Below, piece after piece: positions 34,501-38,995 of a DNA stretch of 38,995 nt. A program made the translations under genes and the position numbers. The stretch comes from Intoshia linei (taxonomy: Eukaryota; Orthonectida; Rhopaluridae). The notes below the pieces were generated by a model. It made no database searches and had not been told where the DNA came from. It saw only the letters and a program-made list of their open reading frames with translations. Positions within the stretch are counted from its first letter, which is position 1; each line of letters starts with the position of its first letter. The DNA lies in NCBI GenBank assembly GCA_001642005.1, contig LWCA01000220.1:1-38995 (forward strand), read 5' to 3'.

Positions 34501-37500
34501 AATGGTATTTTTAATTAAAACAGTTACCAAATAAAAAAATTTATAGACTAAGGTTTTGATGGTTGAGTCGAGTTATATTTTTATTTGTCATAAAAAATAT
34601 TAAATGTGAAAATACAGTCAGATTTTAATTTTAGAGTACATTGAACGTTATATCGAATAGATCAGGCATTGTCAACTTTTTTTCGCTGTGGAACCTAAAA
34701 AAAATTGTATACATTACATCTTTTGTTTATATAAAATGTAATGTGTGTGGGTTACTCTTTATTTAAAAACCCTGTTTCTAATACATTTTTTCACGAGTAA
34801 TACAGCATCGAAAATTTCAGTGACAGTATTTGTATTATATCTGACTACATTTATTATTACACATAAATAAAACTAATTAATGAATTGATAAAACACTTTT
34901 TAACAATATGGCCAGGGCCGTGAAAAGGTCTATAGAGGACATATGACTAGGGTCTACAATCATGAGGGCCTACTTTTTTAATTTTTGTTATGTTGGAAAA
35001 TTTCTTAAGTATACTAAAATTTCGATAATAAATTTGATTTCCAACGGTTATTTTTAATTTTTAGATAATGAACGATCGATTAGCAATTTTTATAGGTCCA
35101 TAAAATTTCCATCTGACAAGGGCTTATTGTTGACTCTCTACGAGCCTGGATATGGTAAATCCCATAAAATTGAATGGTACACTGTAATGTCCCCACCAAG
35201 AGACCATATGACGTGTCTACTATTTTAAATTGACAAATTATAGAAAAAAAGTTTGGAAATCGTTAGATGAAACGATACATAGTGGAACCAAAATTTTTTT
35301 AGTGATCTCTAATTGATATATTTACGTCAAGTTAATGTTGATTTCATGAGCTAGGGTTGTAATTTGTTGTTATATTTTTATTTAAACATTTAATGAACAA
35401 TATTTAAGCGGAAATATCAATTGTCAGTATGGGGAAAAACAAAACTGTGCAAATTTCACCAGCAATCAATCATAAATCAAGTAAAGAATGTACTGTTCAA
35501 AAATCTAATATGTACAACGACATGAGTATGGATGTATCTACAAGTGACAAATCTTGTTTTATAAAAGATGAAAGTGTCGATATGAAATTATCATTGAGAA
35601 ATAACGATTCAGGGACTTGTCGCGCTACGATTGGTATTGTTTAATAAAATAGTTAGCAATTTAAAAAAATCAATACTAATTTAATTTTTTGACCGTGAAT
35701 GATCCAATTTATACAATTAAATTTTTTTGTGGGTTAACTGGAATGACTTAACTGATTTTTTTAAAATACTTGTAATTTTTTTATTTGTTAAATTGTATGA
35801 GATCTACAATTTCCATCTGGCTGAGCCTACTTCTCGCCCTCCACGGCCCTGTACATACCCAGTGTGTACTAATCCTAATTTTTAGAATTTTTAACCGCCA
35901 ATATACCTTATTTTTTTACTTATCATAAAAAGGTTAGTTGATAATTTTATGAAATTTTTAATATTATAAAACCAAAAATAAGTATATTAGGATAATAAAA
36001 CTAGGTTTGACAAAAATTTGAACAGATTAATAAAAACTAATTAATTTTTTGAATTATTTCAGTAGTTTAATTTTTTATATTAGACACAGCCAAATATGAT
36101 AATTTTATCAACGATACTATTGTTTTGAAAAAACTTAAAAAAACTGATGATTGCTCAAATATATTTAATGGTTAATTATTTCCATGTTTCGCGCATCTTT
36201 ATTAGAAATTTAGAATCATATGTAAGGAATGATGCTTCTATTATGAATGTTTCAAATATTGATAAAACTCGGATTTTCAAAGAAACTTTTTTAAAGTATT
36301 ATTGATATAACTGTGTCCTGTACTCACCGGTCCCCAATAAAATGTGAAAATTTAAAAATGTAATGTATACTAGTTTTAACTGGATTTTCCTTTGTTTTTA
36401 TTTAATATAATAATATTTTATTATTTTATTTTTGCAATATTGAGTTAATTTTATAGTTTCGTCATTGGGCCCAATTTTTTTGAAAAATTTTGTATTTTTA
36501 AGTTAAGGAAGAATTAAGTTTATTTGAAAAGTTAAGTTTACACACTTCAACCTTAAAACGGTACTAATAGTAAAAATATCTTTTAACCAATTAGACCAAT
36601 TGAATCAATTAATGAAACAAAAATAAATACCTTTGTTAATGAAAATGCAGAAATTTCTCATAGTAATTTTTATTCAAATATTATAAATGTATTATAATTT
36701 ATAATACATTAAATTATTAAATAGCAGTGAGTTGATTGCATCGCAATTAATTGAATAATTATGGAGTAACCCACAATCTTTTTAATTCAATGACATAAAA
36801 AATCATATAGAATAGATTGAATTGGGTCGCACATGGGAATTGTGAAAAAAGTCAAACTAAGAATAAGATTTAGTGACATTTAATTTACAATTATAATTTT
36901 AATTTATTCAAATTTCGGTTAATTTCTGAGATTAATAATCGTAAGACGGAAAAATTTTGAAATAAAAATGTTTATCTTTTTTTAATAAGCTTTTAAATTG
37001 AGATTGCATTTATCCACATATTACTGTTATTTTACACCATACGCCCAGTAGGTATTACTTTGCGTATCACTGGTATAATGGTTATAATTTGCGTTTGTAG
37101 AAGTTGAAAACGAATCTGAATTAGACATTACAAATCTAGGTATATTATATAAATTGTGAATTATTTAATTGATTAATAGATTTACCAACTTTGCATGAAT
37201 TAATGACACCAAAATGTTCAAGAATTAAAACCCGTAATTTATTAAATATTCATTATATAATTGTATAAAATTTATCTAGCAAGGCCAGATAAAATGGGTC
37301 ACTACTAATTTTTATTTGTTACATTTAATTTTATATTATTGTCGATCAATTTTTTTATTTGTCAACAATTTGAAAATATCCTCTGCATGTTTTTTATGGT
37401 TAGGGATAATTGATTACAAATATTAAATAACAACTGATTAGATTAAATTCTTTTTGTACAATGTTTTATTTACCCGGTATTTAAGTTCTCGATGCAAAAA

Positions 37501-38418
37501 TACTTTTGATTATAAGAAAAAATTAGCGTTAATTATTAGATTGATTTATATTGTTGAATTTTAGGTTTTTTATTGAATTCCTATACTAATCAAGATAACA
37601 TTTCAGATGGTTACTGTTTTGAAAATATAAAGTTTGATGAACCCGATATAACTGATGAATTAATTCTAGAAGCAGAAAATCGGAGTATTATTTATTTTTT
37701 ATTCGTTACATATTAAATTTTTAGTCAAGTATAAATTCGACGCGATTTCAAACATTCGTTCTTATGATGGTATAATTATAATTAAATAGTTAACAATTTT
37801 TGATTTGTCGTATATTTTTTTTTATTTATTTATAGTTGAACAATTTTTTTCCACTAAATATTTGGATACTGATGTTATTAGCATCCCAGAAGTTTTATTC
37901 ATTCCTGAACATAGTCATGTTTGTATTATTATTTATTTTAGTGTATTATTTTATTGCATTATTATCAATTTTAGCTGATGGAATCACTTCCAAATTTTTA
38001 CGAATTTGAAGACGATTATATTGATAATTATGAAAAGAAATGGTGATTTTTTAATTTGTCAATTTTCAATTCTATATTAGTCTTGAAAATTATAACGAAA
38101 TTATTCAAATTGTTGAAAATGAAATGATAAAACATGAACAAATTTACAATAAAAGAATTCAAATTGAACAAGACATTAAACTTGATGAAGAACATTTGAT
38201 GCAAGGTTAATTAATTTTTATTTTATTATTAATTTAATATTTTATTTTAATATTTAATACTGAATTTATTGTATTTTAAAATCAACTGTTTATTATATAT
38301 ATGTACAATTATTTTTGTTATTTTTTAGCAATTGAAAAGGTAGAAAAATTGAAACTTAATGGTGAAAATTTATTGCGTGATATATATGCGGCTAGAGAAA
38401 ATGTATTCAATATTGAAG
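25409..38418 (+). CDS. Micro-exon gene with amplified symmetric exons (19 exons seen)
   Basis: Nineteen exons bounded by AG and GT join into one open frame of 2589 nt (863 codons). The first 15 are all phase 1-1; the last four run 1-0, 0-2, 2-1 and 1-1, and still agree at every join. Two exon types recur: A (225 nt) and B (132-189 nt). The repeat region is rich in N-X-S/T sequons, Ser, Asn and Asp and poor in hydrophobic residues, so it looks extracellular. The 3-prime exons encode a charged helical region (IIQIVENEMIKHEQIYNKR). The start and end lie outside what I can identify; a signal exon may be at 23501. No family is recognised. Micro-exons in phase 1 recall aphid effector genes and schistosome micro-exon genes in architecture only. 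Splice use is predicted, and exons may be alternatives rather than all joined. Confidence 0.65.
25645..26300 (-). repeat. R1 fragments, reverse, split by a hAT MITE
   Basis: Starts CTTTACTTATATAAGATTG, then ATGTATGTGTTACCG. AGCATTGTCATAAATCAAC before the MITE continues after it as a CATTGTCATAAACCCGACAT block and AACAGTCCTATAATTTAAA. Confidence 0.6.
25923..26198. mobile_element. hAT-type MITE (276 bp)
   Basis: Ends CAGGGGTTTTCACACTTTTT and AAATGC..CGTAAACGCTG-type (read backwards CAGCGTTTCGTAAATG). Flanking 8-mers caataaat and taataaat agree at 7 of 8. It lies in the intron after the 25409 exon. Confidence 0.75.
26441..26647 (+). CDS. Micro-exon gene, exon 2 (possible diverged type A, 207 nt)
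   Basis: Acceptor TGTGTTATAG, phase 1-1. Two in-phase donors lie 15 nt apart: TGC AAA G before GTACAT (26647) and GAG AAC G before GTGATT (26662), so the exon may be 207 or 222 nt. Reads EMSISMINSDSNTSLAKN, ... ending NRSDDCKG. Four or five sequons. The ISM start, the inner Cys pair and the D-x-C end resemble type A (EISMVSMG... DSGTC), but only weakly. Confidence 0.6.
26714..26910. mobile_element. hAT-type MITE (197 bp)
   Basis: Ends CAGGGGTTCCCACACTTTTT and ATGTGGGAAACGCTG. Flanking 8-mers atataaac and atgtaaac agree at 7 of 8. It lies 51 nt after the 26662 donor. Related to the 25923-26198 element. Confidence 0.8.
27267..27452 (+). CDS. Micro-exon gene, exon 3 (diverged type B, 186 nt)
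   Basis: Acceptor AAAATATAG, donor AAT AAT G before GTAAAT, phase 1-1. A second in-phase donor lies 12 nt earlier (ATT G before GTAACA, 27440). Reads ELSMDCNVSLNDNDLVNV ... NNSIDMSSSNDIPM ... NNNG. It aligns along its whole length with type B at 28008 (VSMNCNETND..., DDNKSIEIGCSNNVSM, ...KTNG), so it is the oldest or fastest-changed B copy. Confidence 0.7.
27453..28007 (+). other. Intron with the start of duplicated unit 1
   Basis: From about 27715 the sequence (GGTATGAATTTGAAAAGTTT, GCTATTCAATATACTGTT, AAGATCTTTATTGGCTTAAT) is shared with 29893-30160 and in part with 32950-33110, marking the left edge of the duplicated B-A unit. Confidence 0.6.
28008..28196 (+). CDS. Micro-exon gene, exon 4 (type B copy 1, 189 nt)
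   Basis: Acceptor TTTTTATTTTAG, donor ACT AAT G before GTATGA, phase 1-1, 63 codons. Reads DVSMNCNETNDFNNLTMI, ASDTIEIETNSFNMDDNK, SIEIGCSNNVSMKHSYSQ, NISNCNKTNG. Five sequons (NET, NLT, NVS, NIS, NKT) and three Cys. This is the longest B form. Confidence 0.75.
28409..28480. repeat. hAT-like MITE relic after B copy 1
   Basis: CAGTCATTCTTAACTATGCG then GCATTTGTGTACCAGGAGTA matches the left end of the 33515-33620 MITE. No right end is seen. The same position after B copies 2 and 3 also holds this element. Confidence 0.45.
28679..28903 (+). CDS. Micro-exon gene, exon 5 (type A copy 1, 225 nt)
   Basis: Acceptor GATATTTAAG then CGGAAATATC. The donor is ACA ACT A before GTATTG; the other A copies have G before GT, so this site is slightly weaker. 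Phase 1-1, 75 codons. Reads AEISMVSMGKNETMQISPE, INHKSSKECTIQQCNTFND, ... LSLINNDSGTCRATT. The ATGs inside are not starts. Confidence 0.75.
29063..29890. mobile_element. TA-flanked mariner-like element (828 bp)
   Basis: Ends CAGTCCAACCCCGGTTTGGG and, read backwards, CAGTCCGACCCCGTTTTGGG, each next to TA. No transposase frame. It sits exactly between duplicated units 1 and 2, with unit 2 sequence resuming at 29893. Same family as 1972-2784. Confidence 0.8.
30176..30684. mobile_element. TA-flanked MITE (509 bp) in the intron before B copy 2
   Basis: Ends CAGTCGAAATCCTTATTAAC and, read backwards, TAGTCTAAGTCCTTATTAAT, both next to TA. Inner repeats of TTCCGTTAA-type occur near both ends. Units 1 and 3 lack it (GTGGATACGTTAATGTTG and GTGAATACACTAATGTTG), so it entered after unit duplication, or only this copy kept it. 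Confidence 0.75.
30712..30843 (+). CDS. Micro-exon gene, exon 6 (type B copy 2, short form, 132 nt)
   Basis: Acceptor TTTTTATTTTAG, donor ACT AAT G before GTATTA, phase 1-1, 44 codons. Reads DVSMNCNETNSFNMDDKS, IQISCFNNMSMKDSYSQN, ISNCNKTNG. It lacks 54 nt between two copies of TGAAACAAAT seen in B copies 1 and 3, plus one codon. The frame is kept. Confidence 0.75.
31053..31242. repeat. hAT-like MITE relic after B copy 2
   Basis: CAGTTATTTTTAACCAATGC at the left and AAAAAAGGTTAAGAAACATT at the right. Related to 33515-33620 and at the same place in its unit, but carrying extra inner sequence. Confidence 0.5.
31340..31775 (-). repeat. R1 fragment, reverse
   Basis: Starts TCCTTCACTTATATAAAATT then GTCTGTGTGTGTGTTACC. 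Contains ACATGTCCTAAAATTTTATA and AGCATTATGATAAATGGAAA. It lies in the intron between B copy 2 and A copy 2 and explains why that intron is long. Confidence 0.65.
31776..32568 (+). other. Intron sequence before A copy 2
   Basis: A frame at 32275-32472 is low-complexity Phe/Ile sequence with no exon marks. From about 32470 the sequence TTACGTCAAGTTAATGTTGA, then GAGCTAGGGTTGTAATTTG is shared with 35305-35400. Confidence 0.5.
32569..32793 (+). CDS. Micro-exon gene, exon 7 (type A copy 2, 225 nt)
   Basis: Acceptor AATATTTAAG, donor ATG ATT G before GTAATG, phase 1-1. Reads AEISMVSMGENETMQILPA ... SSKECTVQKSNMYNDMSM ... NNNSGTCHSMI. Its inner part is almost identical to A copy 4. Confidence 0.75.
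33118..33303 (+). CDS. Micro-exon gene, exon 8 (type B copy 3, 186 nt)
   Basis: Acceptor TTTTTATTTTAG, donor ACT AAT G before GTATGC, phase 1-1, 62 codons. Differs from B copy 1 by one missing codon (DDK for DDNK) and scattered changes. Keeps the five sequons and the Cys pattern. Confidence 0.75.
33515..33620. mobile_element. hAT-like MITE after B copy 3 (106 bp)
   Basis: Ends CATTGATTCTTAACCG and AAGATTAAGAAACACTG. Flanking 8-mers ctttaaat and ctctacag agree at 5 of 8. This is the most complete of three copies at equivalent places. Confidence 0.5.
34280..34504 (+). CDS. Micro-exon gene, exon 9 (type A copy 3, 225 nt)
   Basis: Acceptor AATATTTAAG, donor ACG AAT G before GTATTT, phase 1-1. 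Reads AEISMVSMGKNETVQISPA ... QQSNIVTDISMDVSTGDRS ... NNDSGTIHATN. The last Cys of the other A copies (SGTC) is Ile here. Confidence 0.75.
34913..35851. mobile_element. Inverted terminal pair enclosing A copy 4
   Basis: Left CAGGGCCGTGAAAAGG and right, read backwards, CAGGGCCGTGGAGGG are matching hAT-type ends 939 bp apart. The flanks (aatatggc, tacatacc) do not form a target duplication. Two unrelated ends, or a rearranged element, are possible. Exon A copy 4 and its near flanks (35290-35760) lie inside. Confidence 0.45.
35409..35633 (+). CDS. Micro-exon gene, exon 10 (type A copy 4, 225 nt)
   Basis: Acceptor AATATTTAAG, donor ACG ATT G before GTATTG, phase 1-1. Reads AEISIVSMGKNKTVQISPA ... 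KSNMYNDMSMDVSTSDKS ... NNDSGTCRATI. The first Met of other copies is Ile. There is no B exon between this and A copy 3. Confidence 0.75.
36084..36170 (+). CDS. Micro-exon gene, exon 11 (87 nt)
   Basis: Acceptor TTTTTTATATTAG, donor TTT AAT G before GTTAAT, phase 1-1. Reads DTAKYDNFINDTIVLKKL, KKTDDCSNIFNG. One sequon (NDT). It is not of type A or B. Confidence 0.6.
36214..36300 (+). pseudogene. Possible decayed exon
   Basis: After GAAATTTAG a phase-1 frame reads ESYVRNDASIMNVSNIDKTR then FKETFLKYY and a stop. The NVSNIDKT end resembles the B-exon end NISNCNKTNG, but the GT is missing (ACT CGG ATT in place of ACT AAT GGT). It could be a dead B copy. Weak. Confidence 0.25.
36595..36694 (+). 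pseudogene. Possible out-of-phase exon
   Basis: After ACCAATTAG a frame reads PIESINETKINTFVNENAEI, SHSNFYSNIIN up to GTATTA, but in phase 2-0, which cannot join its neighbours. The content resembles B exons. It may be frameshifted or chance. Confidence 0.25.
36700..37100 (+). other. Intron sequence
   Basis: AT-rich, with no exon marks in phase that I can support. Confidence 0.4.
37101..37139 (+). CDS. Micro-exon gene, exon 12 (39 nt)
   Basis: Acceptor GCGTTTGTAG, donor AAT CTA G before GTATAT, phase 1-1. Reads EVENESELDITNLG. The next intron is only 40 nt. Confidence 0.6.
37180..37233 (+). CDS. Micro-exon gene, exon 13 (54 nt)
   Basis: Acceptor GATTAATAG, donor AAA ACC C before GTAATT, phase 1-1. 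Reads DLPTLHELMTPKCSRIKT. The next intron is 46 nt. Confidence 0.6.
37280..37297 (+). CDS. Micro-exon gene, exon 14 (18 nt)
   Basis: Acceptor TTTATCTAG, donor AAA ATG G before GTCACT, phase 1-1. Adds PRPDKM plus a shared Gly. At this size it rests on splice motifs and phase alone. The exons on both sides also join without it. Confidence 0.4.
37565..37684 (+). CDS. Micro-exon gene, exon 15 (120 nt)
   Basis: Acceptor TTGAATTTTAG, donor AAT CGG A before GTATTA, phase 1-1. Reads GFLLNSYTNQDNISDGYC, FENIKFDEPDITDELILE, AENR. Acidic, with one sequon. Confidence 0.65.
37836..37918 (+). CDS. Micro-exon gene, exon 16 (83 nt)
   Basis: Acceptor TTTATTTATAG. The donor is CAT AGT CAT before GTTTGT, phase 0. 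A GT four bases later (phase 1) is ruled out because the next exon then hits a stop. Reads IEQFFSTKYLDTDVISIP, EVLFIPEHSH. Confidence 0.65.
37975..38042 (+). CDS. Micro-exon gene, exon 17 (68 nt)
   Basis: Acceptor ATCAATTTTAG, donor AAG AAA TG before GTGATT, phase 0-2. Reads LMESLPNFYEFEDDYIDN, YEKK. Reading through the donor gives a stop (TGG TGA), which supports splicing across the 38-nt intron. Confidence 0.65.
38081..38205 (+). CDS. Micro-exon gene, exon 18 (125 nt)
   Basis: Acceptor TCTATATTAG, donor ATG CAA G before GTTAAT, phase 2-1. Reads CLENYNEIIQIVENEMIK, HEQIYNKRIQIEQDIKLD, EEHLMQ. Charged and helical, likely coiled coil. Confidence 0.7.
38329..38418 (+). CDS. Micro-exon gene, exon 19 (90 nt)
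   Basis: Acceptor TTATTTTTTAG, donor ATT GAA G before GTTTGT, phase 1-1. Reads AIEKVEKLKLNGENLLRD, IYAARENVFNIEG. It continues the helical region. The gene must continue, since no stop is reached. Confidence 0.7.
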
Positions 38419-38995
38419 GTTTGTTGATTTTTTTTTAATTTAATTTGTTAGTTTATTTTTATCTATACATATAGTTAGTTTATATTTTTTCAAGAAAATT
38501 TTACATTATAGTTTACTTTATATGATTATACAGTTTTCTCTCTACAAATCGCTATTTAGTAACTCGCCACGAGTTTTTTCTTTGCTATAGAAATGTTGCC
38601 ATTTTCTACAACTTGCCATCCATTTAATTAAACACATTTTATCAACACCGAGGAGCAATATATGAAAAATTTCTGATTAAACCTTTTTCCAAAATGAACA
38701 TTTAAAAAATTATTTTTAATATCATAACTGTCTAGTTCTGGAACGTGCAGGGGTGGCTATCAGCTGTATGACTTTACCGATCGTTTTAAATTTTTTTAGT
38801 GTCTATTTTTAAGATTCTGTCTCGATTATCGTAGGTTTGGATTTGCCTTTAGGTGACTTAGATACACAAATATTAACGTCATAATTGATCACTATTTTTT
38901 TTAAAAATATGATGGTTAGGGGTGTGAATTTTTTCAAATTATTGCGAAAATACAAAAGTGCCACCCCATACGTGGAAGATGGGGTTGAATGATAC
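38419..38995 (+). other. Intron or 3-prime flank to the window edge
   Basis: No further exon can be supported. CAGGGGTGGCTATCAGCTG at 38748 looks like a hAT-type left end, and GTGCCACCCCATACG near 38960 is a loose inverted partner. The terminal exon probably lies beyond the window. Confidence 0.35.

Noticed and set aside
34635-34646. A 12-nt micro-exon after TTTTAATTTTAG (AG TAC ATT GAA C before GTTATA)
   Set aside because: It fits phase 1-1, but at 12 nt the match is expected by chance in this AT-rich sequence.

Overview
The window is animal (most likely insect) nuclear DNA. It is very AT-rich, has spliced genes with GT-AG introns, and is full of short non-autonomous DNA transposons of hAT, piggyBac and Tc1/mariner type. 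I see no bacterial operon structure, rRNA or CRISPR. I cannot name the species. The gene style on the right (many tiny, mostly phase-1 exons, rapidly duplicated, rich in N-glycosylation sequons) resembles effector-type micro-exon genes of aphids and other plant-feeding hemipterans, but that is inference.

Layout. 1-7.6 kb: no convincing gene; copies of a dispersed AT-rich repeat family (called R1 here), a TA-flanked mariner-like element (1972-2784), hAT-like ends and a tRNA-like sequence. 7.6-14.1 kb, minus strand: a three-exon gene for a multi-pass membrane protein (about 703 aa), with exons at 14107-13942, 12514-12074 and 9111-7607 joined by phase-1 introns. 17.2-21.7 kb, minus strand: a broken paralogue of exons 2 and 3 in the same order and strand, so a segmental duplication of a gene whose second copy decayed. 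A second repeat family (called X here) has four same-strand copies at 14.56, 18.79, 20.81 and 22.74 kb; one is split by a clean 350-bp piggyBac-type MITE in TTAA. 22.9-25.3 kb: nested hAT elements with visible target-site duplications, and a possible signal-peptide exon at 23501-23579.

25.4-38.4 kb, plus strand: the main find. Nineteen small exons can be chained in one open frame (2589 nt, 863 codons, open at both ends). Up to 37684 every exon is phase 1-1, so each can be added, lost or skipped without breaking the frame. Two exon types are repeated: type A (225 nt, four close copies plus a possible diverged one) and type B (132-189 nt, three close copies plus one diverged). The A and B exons were duplicated as B-A units with their introns and carry many N-X-S/T sequons. 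One B copy has an in-frame deletion between short direct repeats, and the last A copy is a mosaic of the others. The 3' part (37.1-38.4 kb) has exons down to 18 nt and introns down to 38 nt. I do not recognise the protein. It looks like a secreted or surface glycoprotein under diversification.

The two gene systems share no sequence similarity that I can see, but both use phase-1 introns. All exon joins were read by eye from splice motifs and frame; RNA evidence would be decisive.
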